In this document: piece by piece, positions 53,409-61,952 of the stretch
How the letters are laid out: every line of letters begins with the position of its first letter
Position numbering within the stretch: position 1 is the first letter of the stretch
Source: Aliarcobacter skirrowii CCUG 10374
GTDB lineage: Bacteria; Campylobacterota; Campylobacteria; Campylobacterales; Arcobacteraceae
Direction of reading: 5' to 3'
Assembly: GCF_003544835.1 (NCBI RefSeq)
Contig: NZ_CP032099.1
Coordinates: 496,001-560,000, forward strand
Length of the DNA stretch: 64,000 bases
Position numbers and translations under genes: made by a program
Notes under the pieces: model-generated
What the model saw: only the letters and a program-made list of their open reading frames with translations
Told to the model about the DNA's origin: nothing
Database searches by the model: none

Positions 53409-54988
53409 TTTATCTCTTTATAATCGCTAGTTTTATGAATAATTATTTGCATATTACCTTTAAATGATGCTAAATGAGCCTCTTTTAACTCTATTTTTGC
53501 ACCATTTTTTGGCAAAATTGTTTTATCTTTTGCAAATAGTTTTATTGATTTTTTATTTGGTAAAATCAGTCTTGAATTATTTACAGTACCAACTAAGTTT
53601 GTAATAATCTCATTTTCATATTTAAAATCAAAAATATCTATTTTAAAACCATCTAAAAATAGTTTTTTGTAATCTTCATGCTCATTTTTTTCTTTTAAAA
53701 TATTAAAATCTTTTATCTCTTTTAATCCATAAAAATCATACACTTGATTTACTTGAATGTCATAATTAAAACCTATTTTTAAATTTTTAGCATCTTTAAA
53801 AATATATATAGCTCTATTGTTATCTTGTTTTACAATAGCTTTATCTTCATATTTATAAATTACAGTAACATCTTCTAATGTTATTGGAAATAGGAGTTTC
53901 TCTTTTTTATATAGATCAGAAATCAAATTTATATTGTGTTTAAAATCTTTTTTTGAAATTGGATTTGTGTCATCTTTTTTTATAGAAAAATATGCAAAAA
54001 CAGGAAGATGGTCTGAAAATCCAGCACCTTTATGCTTTGAAATTTTTTCATTACTCATCTGCCATCTATAAACTTTGTTATCAAAAAATAGATAATTTGG
54101 TTTAAAAACTTCAAAAGAGTTTAAAATATATGATAAATTTTTATTATCAAAAAGAGCTGTTGGGATAATTATGTTATCAGGAGTATTATTTTGGTTTCTA
54201 AATTTTGTAGAGAATCTAAGAGGAGTTTTTAAATCCAACCAAAGATTGTAGTGAACTTTGAAATTATAATTTAAAATATCAGCTAAAACTACATATTTGT
54301 CATCAACTGTAGTTTTTAATATATGGTTTATTCCTGTAAGTCCTGCTGTTTGATTTAGTTTTTTATCACCTTTAAAAGTTTCAAACTCATTGTAGTTGCT
54401 ATTTAAATCTCCCAAAATTATATAATCGTAATCATTTGGAAGAGTTTTTACTCTATCGTATAGAGTTTTTGCATATTTTATTCTATAGTTTTCACTAGCT
54501 CTTTTTGAAGGCCAGTGATTATTAAATATTTTAAATTCAATATTATCTATTTGAAAAGTTGATTCTAAAATAGGTCTATATATTGCATTTGAGAATTTTA
54601 CATTTAAACTTGAGCTACTTTTTATAGGAATTTTTGATAAAAAACCAAGCCCAACAGATGAGTTTTGATATTTTGTAAAACTATAATAGCTATATTGTGG
54701 AAGATTTTTTTTCAAAAGTTTCATTAAACTCTCATTTTCTATCTCTTGTAAAGCTATAATATCAGCATCTAAATCATTTAAAACTTTTAAAATATTGTTT
54801 AGTTTTATATTGAAATTTCTTTGATTCCATTGTGTTGAGCTATTTGGAATATACTCTTTGTAATCACTTTTGTCTTTATTTAAATCAAAAAAGTTTTCAA
54901 CATTGTATGAAGCAATTTTTAAATTTTGAGCGTTTAAAAATATAGAAAAAATAAGTATTAAAAGAATTTTGTACAATATATAATCCAA
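53405..54988 (-). CDS. Exported endonuclease/exonuclease/phosphatase-family protein
   Basis: A 527-residue protein. A short signal peptide (ILLILIFSIFLNAQ) is followed by an EEP catalytic domain: KIASYNVENFF, ADIIALQEIENE (metal Glu), FNNHWPSKRASE (catalytic His region), YIILGDLNSN and AGFSDHLPVFAYF (final Asp-His). Residues about 375-527 form a beta-rich tail, perhaps an OB-like nucleic-acid-binding domain. It is probably an extracytoplasmic nuclease. The start is TTG 54988, or TTG 54976. It is coupled to murJ. Confidence 0.85.
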   Translation of the reverse strand: MDYILYKILLILIFSIFLNAQNLKIASYNVENFFDLNKDKSDYKEYIPNSSTQWNQRNFNIKLNNILKVLNDLDADIIALQEIENESLMKLLKKNLPQYSYYSFTKYQNSSVGLGFLSKIPIKSSSSLNVKFSNAIYRPILESTFQIDNIEFKIFNNHWPSKRASENYRIKYAKTLYDRVKTLPNDYDYIILGDLNSNYNEFETFKGDKKLNQTAGLTGINHILKTTVDDKYVVLADILNYNFKVHYNLWLDLKTPLRFSTKFRNQNNTPDNIIIPTALFDNKNLSYILNSFEVFKPNYLFFDNKVYRWQMSNEKISKHKGAGFSDHLPVFAYFSIKKDDTNPISKKDFKHNINLISDLYKKEKLLFPITLEDVTVIYKYEDKAIVKQDNNRAIYIFKDAKNLKIGFNYDIQVNQVYDFYGLKEIKDFNILKEKNEHEDYKKLFLDGFKIDIFDFKYENEIITNLVGTVNNSRLILPNKKSIKLFAKDKTILPKNGAKIELKEAHLASFKGNMQIIIHKTSDYKEIK

Positions 54989-55037
54989 AAAAAAAATTTA
55001 AAAATAGTATCTAAAATAAGGTTTTAAAAAAGTAAAA

Positions 55038-55112
55038 TTTAATCTTATTAAAAAAGAAAATTTATTTTTTAATAAGATTAAAGCAAAAATAAACTTATTT
55101 TAGCTAAAATAA
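55038..55112. promoter_or_regulatory. 18-bp inverted repeat and 18-bp palindrome before the Fur-family gene
   Basis: The arm at 55038-55055 (starts TTTAATCTTATT) is perfectly complementary to 55065-55082, with a 9-base spacer. Thirteen bases later TTATTTTAGCTAAAATAA (55095-55112) is a perfect palindrome. Both lie within about 100 bases of the ATG. Confidence 0.55.
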
Positions 55113-55140
55113 AAAAATTTTCTAAAAACTAAGGAATATT

Positions 55141-55542
55141 ATGATTAATACAACAGCACTATTAAAAAACTATGATTTAAAAGTAACTCCTCAAAGAATT
55201 GCTATTATTGAAGAGTTATATAAAAATGGACATATGAATATAGATGATTTATACAAAAAATTACTTGATAGATTTCCATCTGTGTCACTAGCAACAATTT
55301 ACAAAAATATAAACTCAATGGTTGAAAAACTTTTTTTAAGTGAAGTTAAAATACCAAATGCAAAAACAGTTTATGAGTTATCAAAAAATGAGCACGCTCA
55401 CTTAGTTTGTTCAAATTGTAAAGCTGTTATGGATATAGAGTTAGATTCAAGTGATATTTCAAAACAAATCTCAAATTTAAATAATTTTAAAGTAAATCAA
55501 ACTGATATTATTTTAAGTGGTATTTGCCAAAAATGCTCTTAA
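55141..55542 (+). CDS. Fur-family transcriptional regulator (PerR-like)
   Basis: A 133-residue metalloregulator. The winged helix includes VTPQRIAIIEELYKNGHMNI and VSLATIYKNINSM (recognition helix). Metal residues are HAHLVC (His85, His87), the zinc pairs Cys90/Cys93 and Cys129/Cys132, and His31. It is shorter than Fur of most Campylobacterota and lacks an extended N-terminus, which together with the residue pattern favours PerR. Fur itself or another subgroup cannot be excluded. AAGGA precedes the ATG. Confidence 0.85.
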   Translation: MINTTALLKNYDLKVTPQRIAIIEELYKNGHMNIDDLYKKLLDRFPSVSLATIYKNINSMVEKLFLSEVKIPNAKTVYELSKNEHAHLVCSNCKAVMDIELDSSDISKQISNLNNFKVNQTDIILSGICQKCS

Positions 55543-55550
55543 TTTAAGAG
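55536..55550. terminator. Weak hairpin between the Fur-family gene and ybeY
   Basis: CTCTTAA (55536-55542) and TTAAGAG (55544-55550) flank one base and contain both stop codons. The T tract is poor. Confidence 0.35.
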
Positions 55551-55963
55551 TTTCTCACAATTAAACTAGATGGAAGATTAAATAACTTTATAAGTTCTTC
55601 CTCTTTTTGTCTATGCTCTCCATTATCAACTTCATGATCAAATCCTAAAAGATGCAAAATTCCGTGAATAAATAGTAAACTTAACTCTTCTTCCTCTTTG
55701 TGACTGTACTCTTTTGATTTATCTTTTACAAAATCAATTGAAATTATTATTGAACCTAATGGCATATTAGGAAAGTTAAACTCCATTGGAAAACTTAAAA
55801 CATCTGTTGGTTCATCTTTTTGTCTATGCTCTTTATTAATCTCTTGAATAGTTTTGTTATCAACAATTAAAAGCTCTATATCTTTTGAAGTTAAAGTTGA
55901 TGCTATTTTTTCTAAACTCTGCAAATCTACATCAAAATTAGTTTGATTATCTAAATCTATCAT
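55544..55963 (-). CDS. ybeY: Endoribonuclease YbeY
   Basis: Single-strand endonuclease for 16S rRNA 3' maturation and ribosome quality control. The 139-residue protein contains the zinc motif H-x3-H-x5-H in HGILHLLGFDHEVDNGEH (around residue 105), with EINKEHRQKDEPTDVLSFPM upstream (in part). Length is normal. It stands alone, convergent with the Fur-family gene. Confidence 0.96.
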   Translation of the reverse strand: MIDLDNQTNFDVDLQSLEKIASTLTSKDIELLIVDNKTIQEINKEHRQKDEPTDVLSFPMEFNFPNMPLGSIIISIDFVKDKSKEYSHKEEEELSLLFIHGILHLLGFDHEVDNGEHRQKEEELIKLFNLPSSLIVRNS

Positions 55964-56028
55964 TTTTATCCTAGTTTTAAATTTATTTTAATAGTATATT
56001 ATTTTTACAATAAATCTAAGGAGAAGAG

Positions 56029-56433
56029 ATGAGTTTAGAAATAGGAACAAAAGCTACAATAGAGTATAAAGTTCAAAATAAAGATTTGGCTGAAAATTTG
56101 CAAATATCTGTTGATGATAATTTTCCGCCAGTTTTTGCAACTGCTAGAATGGTAGCTTTAATGGAGTGTAGTGCTGCTAAGATGATGAAAAATCTTTTAA
56201 AAGATGGAGAGCTTAGTGTTGGAGTTGGAGTTGATATAAAACATTTAGCACCAACTTTAGAAAATGATACAGCAATTTCAACAGCAACTTTTGTTGGTAT
56301 GGAAGGGAAATTATATAAGTTTGAAATAGAGGTTGTTGATAGTGGAGGAGTTATTGGAACAGGAGTTCATACAAGAGCCATTGTATCAAATGAGAGATTG
56401 ATAAGTGGAGCAAAAAAAAGAGTAGGAAAATAG
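56029..56433 (+). CDS. FlK-like hot-dog thioesterase
   Basis: A 134-residue single hot-dog domain. NFPPVFATARMVALMECSAAKMM places Thr and Glu as in the FlK/fluoroacetyl-CoA thioesterase family, and VGVDIKHLAPTLEND holds the catalytic His (in parts). It likely hydrolyses a short acyl-CoA; the actual substrate is unknown. AAGGAGAAG precedes the ATG. Convergent with hspR, sharing a terminator. Confidence 0.85.
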   Translation: MSLEIGTKATIEYKVQNKDLAENLQISVDDNFPPVFATARMVALMECSAAKMMKNLLKDGELSVGVGVDIKHLAPTLENDTAISTATFVGMEGKLYKFEIEVVDSGGVIGTGVHTRAIVSNERLISGAKKRVGK

Positions 56434-56445
56434 TCCTACTTTTTT
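56416..56445. terminator. Bidirectional terminator between thioesterase and hspR
   Basis: AAAAGAGTAGGA (56416-56427) pairs with TCCTACTTTTTT (56434-56445) with one G-T pair, around a 6-base loop. Both stop codons lie in or beside the loop. Confidence 0.65.
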
Positions 56446-56816
56446 ACAATCACAACTTCCAAAGAGCTTTTTTGAACAACTAAAGCTTTTTTGTCAGGAA
56501 CAACAGAGTTGCTACTTTTCTTCAAGAATCTACTTTTTAAATCTTCAATTTCATTCTCAAGAGATTGAATAATACTATCTTTTTGTAAGATAATATCAAC
56601 ACCAGCTAAATTTACCCCTAAATCTCTAGTTAAAGTTAAAACATATTTTATATGGTTTATATCTTTTTGAGAGTAAAGCCTTATTTTTCCATTTGTTCTT
56701 GATGGTTTAATAAGTCCTTCTCTCTCATATTGTCTTAGAGTTTGAGGATGAATATTTAAAATCTCAGCAACTGCTGAGATTAAAAAAATAGGCTCTACAT
56801 AGCTGTTTTTTTCCAT
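56436..56816 (-). CDS. hspR: Heat-shock repressor HspR (MerR family)
   Basis: A 126-residue repressor of chaperone genes. The MerR-type winged helix reads SAVAEILNIHPQTLRQYEREGLIKPSRTNGKIRLYSQ (residues about 13-50, in part), followed by a coiled coil. It lacks the Cys sensors of metal-binding MerR proteins. It follows cbpA by 10 bases. In Helicobacter and Campylobacter the same cbpA-hspR pair is autoregulated through HAIR sites, and one is visible upstream of cbpA here. Confidence 0.94.
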   Translation of the reverse strand: MEKNSYVEPIFLISAVAEILNIHPQTLRQYEREGLIKPSRTNGKIRLYSQKDINHIKYVLTLTRDLGVNLAGVDIILQKDSIIQSLENEIEDLKSRFLKKSSNSVVPDKKALVVQKSSLEVVIVKK

Positions 56817-56826
56817 ACTCTCTCCT

Positions 56827-57690
56827 TTAGTTATTTGGTAGATTCTCTTCTAATATTTGAGCAAATTTTGGATCTAAATCCTCTATCTTTGGTAAAATAA
56901 TATTTGCTTTAAGGTATAAATCACCCTTTTGATTTGTCTTTTTATTTAAAACTCCAAGCTCTTTTACTCTAAATTTTTGATTCTGTTTTGTGTTTTGTGG
57001 AACTTTTAGAGTTATATCTTTGTGGATTGTTTTTATCTCAACTTTTCCACCAAAAAGTGCTGTTTTTAATGGAACATCAAAATATTTTGTTAATGTATCA
57101 CCATCTCTTTCATACTCATTACTAGGTGCTATATTTATTTTTAAAATCAAATCACCTCTTCTTCCTTGATACGATTTTCCTTTTCCTTTTGCTCTAATTT
57201 TTTGACCATTTTCTATTCCTTCTGGAATTTTAATATCAAAAGAGTCATTTGATAAACTAATATGCTGTTTCCCACCTAAAACTGCAACATCAAAAGGGAT
57301 TGTAACTTGAGCTTGAGTATCTAAATCGGGCTCATCAAAACCAAATCCACCAAAACCAGAGTTTGAAAATCCTGATCTTCCAAATCCACCAGCTCCAAAC
57401 ATCTGTCTTAAAATCTCATCTAAATCAACTCCACCACCTTGGCTTCTTGCAAAATCACTAAAATTTTGCCCACCAAACATAGAGTCACCATATTGGTCAT
57501 ACTGTTGTTTTTTCTGTGGATCGCTTAAAACCTCATAAGCTGCATTTATCTCTTTAAATTTATCCTCAGCTTTTGGGTCTTTATTTACATCAGGATGATA
57601 TTTTCTTGCTAATTTTCTATAAGCTTTTTTAATCTCTTCAGCAGTTGCATTTTCGCTAACTTCAAGTGTTTCATATAAACTTTTTGCCAT
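56827..57690 (-). CDS. cbpA: DnaJ-type co-chaperone CbpA
   Basis: A 287-residue J-domain protein. The J domain (residues 3-70) has [19 protein letters not shown] with the HPD motif. A Gly/Phe-rich linker (about 75-120, [16 protein letters not shown]) follows, then the two C-terminal beta domains that bind clients. It lacks the Cys-rich zinc region, so it is CbpA/DnaJ type B. First gene of the operon with hspR. Confidence 0.94.
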   Translation of the reverse strand: MAKSLYETLEVSENATAEEIKKAYRKLARKYHPDVNKDPKAEDKFKEINAAYEVLSDPQKKQQYDQYGDSMFGGQNFSDFARSQGGGVDLDEILRQMFGAGGFGRSGFSNSGFGGFGFDEPDLDTQAQVTIPFDVAVLGGKQHISLSNDSFDIKIPEGIENGQKIRAKGKGKSYQGRRGDLILKINIAPSNEYERDGDTLTKYFDVPLKTALFGGKVEIKTIHKDITLKVPQNTKQNQKFRVKELGVLNKKTNQKGDLYLKANIILPKIEDLDPKFAQILEENLPNN

Positions 57691-57735
57691 TTTTTCTTTC
57701 CTAAATTAATAATATTTTTAAATTTTTTTAAGGCA

Positions 57736-57771
57736 ACATTATATCCAAACCTTGAGTCAAAGTCAATCAAG
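57736..57771 (-). promoter_or_regulatory. HspR operator (HAIR element) and -10 box of cbpA-hspR
   Basis: CTTGAGT (57751-57757), 7 bases, then AATCAAG (57765-57771) matches the HAIR consensus CTTGAGT-N7-ACTCAAG with one mismatch. A minus-strand TATAAT (about 57744-57739) lies right after it, so bound HspR would cover the promoter. Confidence 0.8.
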
Positions 57772-57811
57772 GTTGAAAGTAGTTTTATAAAATTTTGATA
57801 TAATCCTTTTT

Positions 57812-58960
57812 ATGAAAAAATATGATTATATAATTATTGGTGCTGGAATTGCTGGTTGCTCTTTGAGTTATTTTTTAAAAAAAGAGTCAAAAAGTGTTCT
57901 TTTAATTGATAAAAACAAAGATGTAGCTTTTGGAGCAAGTGGAGCTGCTGGAGCATTTTTATCGCCACTTTTAGGAAAAAGTAATAACTTTAAAACTTTG
58001 GTTACAGAAGCTTTAAAATTTTCAATAGATATTTATAAAAAAGAGTTTAATCAATTTTTAGATAATTGTGGAACTTGTAGGATTCCAAAAAACAGAGATG
58101 AAGATAATAAGTTTCAAAGCTATATTCCATTTATGGATTTTGAGTTTGAAAAGTTTGAAGATGGATATTTTTTTAAAGTTGGAAGTACAATAAAACCATA
58201 TGAGATTTGTAAAGCTTTGAGTAGTGATGTAGAGAAGCTTTTTGATTATGAAGTTTTAAAAATTGAACAAAAAGATGATTTTTGGATAATAAATAATGAG
58301 ATAAAAGCAAATAAACTATTTTTAGCAACAGGTGCTGATATTTCACTAATTTCTGAGCCATATTTTGATATAAGAGCCGTTTGGGGACAAAAGATTGATG
58401 TAAAAACTTCTACAAAAGTTGATATAAACTATCATAAAGAGTGCTCTTTATCAAAAAGTCATAACGGCATAGTTTCAATTGGTGCAACACACAATAGATT
58501 TAGTGAAGATATGAGTGATAGTTCATATAATTTAAAACTAAAAAATATAAATCTAATAGATCATAATGAAAAGACATTACAAATTATGAAAAATGATACA
58601 AAAGAGCTTTTAGAAAAAGCAAATAGTATTAAAAAACTTGAAGATATTGAGCTTTTAGATGTTAAAATAGGTGCTCGTGCTTCTAGTGTTGATTATTTTG
58701 CCATGGTAGGATTGCTAGTTGATTCTAAAAAGAGTTTTGAAAAATATCCTCACATAAAAAATGGAACGCATATAAAAAATGAGAATTTGGAAGTAATTAA
58801 AAATCTATATACTCTAAATGGTGTTGGTGGAAGAGGATTTGTATTATCTTTATATTTAGCACACAATTTAGTTGAAAATATTTTAAGAGATAAAAAATTA
58901 GATGAAAATATTACAAATTATAGGCTATTTTCAAGATGGGCTAAAAGACAAAAGGCTTAA
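57812..58960 (+). CDS. FAD-dependent oxidoreductase resembling the MnmC C-terminal domain
   Basis: A 382-residue DAO-fold protein. The dinucleotide motif is YIIIGAGIAGCSLSYFLKK (residues 5-23). AFGASGAAGAFLSPLLGK, IRAVWGQKIDV, KIGARASSVDYFAMVG and the late LNGVGGRGFVLSLYLAHNL follow, close to the C-terminal FAD half of MnmC (tRNA 2-thiouridine modification). The N-terminal methyltransferase half of fused MnmC is absent. TATAAT lies 7 bases before the ATG with no ribosome site. Confidence 0.78.
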   Translation: MKKYDYIIIGAGIAGCSLSYFLKKESKSVLLIDKNKDVAFGASGAAGAFLSPLLGKSNNFKTLVTEALKFSIDIYKKEFNQFLDNCGTCRIPKNRDEDNKFQSYIPFMDFEFEKFEDGYFFKVGSTIKPYEICKALSSDVEKLFDYEVLKIEQKDDFWIINNEIKANKLFLATGADISLISEPYFDIRAVWGQKIDVKTSTKVDINYHKECSLSKSHNGIVSIGATHNRFSEDMSDSSYNLKLKNINLIDHNEKTLQIMKNDTKELLEKANSIKKLEDIELLDVKIGARASSVDYFAMVGLLVDSKKSFEKYPHIKNGTHIKNENLEVIKNLYTLNGVGGRGFVLSLYLAHNLVENILRDKKLDENITNYRLFSRWAKRQKA

Positions 58961-58963
58961 AAA

Positions 58964-59542
58964 ATGATAAATATATTAAAAATAGTTTTTTTAGGAGTTG
59001 CTGGTTTTGCTTTGTTGGTTTATTTAACTGCTCCAAAAGAGTTTTTAGAGCCAAAAAATAAAAATATTGAGCTAAATTATTCAAGTTTACCTCTATATCT
59101 TGATGTAATTGCTGGAAATTCTAATACAAAAAAAGAGGAAATTTTTAAAGATTTTCCAATATATTTAGTTGTTTTAAATCATGATTCATTGGCTGTTTTC
59201 AAAGATTTAGAAAAAGTTGATGATAAAAATATTGTTTTTGTTGCAAATATTTCAAATACACCTTGGCTCATTAAAAAAATGGCAGTTGAGGGTGAGTTGG
59301 AAAAACTTTATAAAGATTCAAAAATAACTCTAATAAATGACTCAAATGGAGAGTTTGTAAAAGCTTTGGGATTAAAAGATAACTCTATGAATAGCTATTT
59401 TGTCTATAAAATCAATAAAGATTTAACTATTGAATCTGTTTTTTCAAAAAAGGTTAAAATGGGTGCTTTGCAAGATGGAATAAGTGAAGATGAGATAAAA
59501 GTTGAGATTATTGAATTTTTAAATGAGTTAAAAAAGTATTAA
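58964..59542 (+). CDS. Membrane-anchored protein of unknown function
   Basis: A 192-residue protein. It has one N-terminal membrane helix (ILKIVFLGVAGFALLVYLTA) and then a soluble domain of mixed strands and helices (IYLVVLNHDSLAVFKDL, NIVFVANISNTPWLIKKMA, SYFVYKINKDLTIESVF). The alternation, and a Pro after a strand (SNTPW), hint at a thioredoxin-like fold, but there are no cysteines. It begins 3 bases after the FAD protein and is likely co-transcribed. No family is recognised. Confidence 0.7.
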   Translation: MINILKIVFLGVAGFALLVYLTAPKEFLEPKNKNIELNYSSLPLYLDVIAGNSNTKKEEIFKDFPIYLVVLNHDSLAVFKDLEKVDDKNIVFVANISNTPWLIKKMAVEGELEKLYKDSKITLINDSNGEFVKALGLKDNSMNSYFVYKINKDLTIESVFSKKVKMGALQDGISEDEIKVEIIEFLNELKKY

Positions 59543-59564
59543 AATAGGATTTAAATCCTATTTT
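59541..59564. terminator. Bidirectional terminator before ciaB
   Basis: A perfect 24-base palindrome, AAAATAGGAT / ATCCTATTTT with TTAA at the centre. It covers the end of the plus-strand gene and the 3' end of ciaB. Confidence 0.7.
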
Positions 59565-61444
59565 ATATAGTTGCTTTTTTTATCCTCTGTATCTATTTCT
59601 TGACCTATCTCTTGGTATCTTTTAAAATAATATTTAACAAAAGCGTTTATATTTTTATCATTTGGCATAAAATATTTTCCATCTTTTGTTGCATATAGGT
59701 TTAAAAATATTGTAGCATCAAGTTTATCTAAATAGTGTTTTGCTAGTTTTGTATAGTTTTCAATATACCACATTTTAAGATTTTGATAGTTCACTTCACT
59801 CATATTTATATCTAATTTTTTATTCTCATCACTCCAAGATAAAACACCACTTTCAAAAAGTCCTGCAAGATGAATTAAACCTTCACAATAGTAGGGTTGA
59901 ACTTCATCAACCTCCATCCAAGATATAAGTCCTACACTTCTTTTTATTAAATCTATTAAAACTTGCTCTTTTAAGTGTAGCTCATCTGTTGAGACATCAA
60001 GGAAAAAAGAGATTAATCCACCTGTTGTTGCTTTAAACTCTTCAATATTTTTGTAGTTTCCTGTTTTATTCATTAAAGATTCACTCTCTTCATCGCACCA
60101 TAAAATGTGTCCATATTCATGCCCAATAGTGCTAATATCGTAAACACTATGCCAAGATTGTGTTTGATTAAATAAAAACTCTCTATCTTTTCTTAAAAAC
60201 TCTTGCCCAAATATTTCACGGCTTAGTTTTAAAAATGGTTTAGCTCTGCTACTTTGTAAAATCTCATCAGAAAATGCAAATATCTTTTTACCAAGCTCTT
60301 TTGAAACAACTTCATCATTTGGAACAACTTGTGCTGAAAAAAGACCATTTAACTCAGCTCCAAAAAACAGAGCTGGTCTTCCAACATAAAGTTGTACTTT
60401 ATCAAGTGATTTGAAGCTAAAATCAAAGATTTTTTTGTAGCTTTCGTTTGCTTCAAAACTACTAAATATTTTTGTAAATGATGATTTTATCTTATTTACT
60501 CTATGGTCATTTTGTGCAAATTTTGGATTTGTAACTCTAATATCCCACTCTAGTGCAACTGCTTTTCTAAAGTGGTCTTCATAGTATTCAAGTGGATGTC
60601 CTATTTGAATAGGTGTAGTTATCTTCATCCAAGCTCTATCAACATCTGCCCATTTATTTACAAGCTCATCTGTTTTATCTTCACTAAATGCTACAATTAA
60701 ACTTTGAATATATCTTATATAATCCCATTTTTGATTATAAATTTCGTCTTCAAGCTCGATTAATTTATCTACAAACTCTTCAAGAGAATCTACAACTTGT
60801 GTAACCTCTTTTTTGAAAGCTTTTATATATGCTTTTGAACTATAAGTTTCATTCTCTTTTACAAGTGCTGAATAACATCTATCTGCAATAATTCCACCAT
60901 GTCCTAAATCAAGAAGATTTTCATCTTCAAGATATTTCATAATTTTTTCTTCGTTGCCTTCAAATTTAGCATTTAGTTCTTTGTTTATTTTATTTATTAT
61001 GTGTGCTGTCCAAGAGCTTTGCCAAGATGACATAGCAAGACCAACATTGTAAACTCCAATAAAAATTTCTCTATAAAAAGGAGTTAAAAGCTTATTTTGA
61101 ACTATAAAATCTATTAAGTTTTTATGTTTTTCGTGCCAATATTTTTTTACAAATTGATATGCTTTTTCTTGAATTTTAATAATCTCTTCTTCACTCTTTT
61201 CAAGTTTTTTCAAAACTTGAACTAAACTATCATCTCTTAAATTTACAAGTCGTGTAACAAGTGCAAATCTTAAATCATCACTCATTTTCAAATCTAAACT
61301 CTTTGCAAAATCATCGATTATCAAGAGTTTATCAAACTTTTTATTTTCTAAAAATTTTAGCAACTCATTTGTTTTTTCTTTTTCTTTGTCTAAATAGTCA
61401 TAAATTTTTTGTAAATCATCTATAAAATTTTGTTTTGTCATCAT
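59558..61444 (-). CDS. ciaB: Invasion antigen CiaB, with zinc-peptidase motif
   Basis: A 628-residue protein recognised as the Arcobacter CiaB homologue by KWADVDRAWMKI and LYVGRPALFFGAELNG, the conserved regions used in Arcobacter virulence-gene typing (from memory). It has no signal peptide. Residues 442-446 read HEYGH, and about 22 residues later IEEFKATTGG supplies a second Glu, the layout of gluzincin peptidases (HExxH plus downstream Glu, as in M3/M49). In C. jejuni CiaB is a secreted antigen linked to invasion, though its biochemical activity is disputed. Start ATG 61444 (or 61441). Confidence 0.88.
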   Translation of the reverse strand: MMTKQNFIDDLQKIYDYLDKEKEKTNELLKFLENKKFDKLLIIDDFAKSLDLKMSDDLRFALVTRLVNLRDDSLVQVLKKLEKSEEEIIKIQEKAYQFVKKYWHEKHKNLIDFIVQNKLLTPFYREIFIGVYNVGLAMSSWQSSWTAHIINKINKELNAKFEGNEEKIMKYLEDENLLDLGHGGIIADRCYSALVKENETYSSKAYIKAFKKEVTQVVDSLEEFVDKLIELEDEIYNQKWDYIRYIQSLIVAFSEDKTDELVNKWADVDRAWMKITTPIQIGHPLEYYEDHFRKAVALEWDIRVTNPKFAQNDHRVNKIKSSFTKIFSSFEANESYKKIFDFSFKSLDKVQLYVGRPALFFGAELNGLFSAQVVPNDEVVSKELGKKIFAFSDEILQSSRAKPFLKLSREIFGQEFLRKDREFLFNQTQSWHSVYDISTIGHEYGHILWCDEESESLMNKTGNYKNIEEFKATTGGLISFFLDVSTDELHLKEQVLIDLIKRSVGLISWMEVDEVQPYYCEGLIHLAGLFESGVLSWSDENKKLDINMSEVNYQNLKMWYIENYTKLAKHYLDKLDATIFLNLYATKDGKYFMPNDKNINAFVKYYFKRYQEIGQEIDTEDKKSNYIK

Positions 61445-61452
61445 TTTTCCTA

Positions 61453-61755
61453 TTAAAATCTATTTCTTCTGCTTCTATTCGAAAAATAGTTTGTTAAATA
61501 TACTGAAAGAAAGATATATATTATAAAGTACATAATTGAATAGAAAAGGTATAAAAATAGTGTTCCTAATTCTAAAAATATTATTGATATAAACCACAGA
61601 ACTAAAGTTGCACACGCTAACAAACTTGTTATAACAAGCCAAATTAAACCATTAGCACCATTTACTTTAGTTGTAATTTCTACATATAAGATGAATAAAG
61701 CTATACCTGAACATATAAAAAACCAGTAATCCCAGATTTTTAACATTATTTCCAT
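61453..61755 (-). CDS. Small membrane protein with three to four helices, unknown
   Basis: A 100-residue, very hydrophobic protein with helices at about 10-28, 35-55 and 58-92, ending in a basic tail (NYFSNRSRRNRF) that should face the cytoplasm. AAGGA precedes the ATG. It lies 8 bases upstream of ciaB on the same strand, so they may share a transcript. No family is recognised. Confidence 0.65.
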   Translation of the reverse strand: MEIMLKIWDYWFFICSGIALFILYVEITTKVNGANGLIWLVITSLLACATLVLWFISIIFLELGTLFLYLFYSIMYFIIYIFLSVYLTNYFSNRSRRNRF

Positions 61756-61952
61756 AATCTTTCCTTCTCAATAAATACTAAAATTTTATCATAAAGATAC
61801 TATATAAATGAAGCTATTATATTTTAGCAATGTGTATATTCAAGTGCTAATTTTTTAAAAAAACTTTAGCCAAGTTTAATAAAGGTTTGATAAAATTCCT
61901 TTTTGAAAAATTTAAAATATTTATAATAAATATAAAAAAAGGAGATTTTTTT
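61756..61952. promoter_or_regulatory. Gap between the small membrane protein and htpG
   Basis: 197 AT-rich bases that should hold divergent promoters. AAAAAGGAG precedes htpG. I find no HAIR element (no CTTGAGT), no clear hairpin and no further open frame with a ribosome site. Confidence 0.3.
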
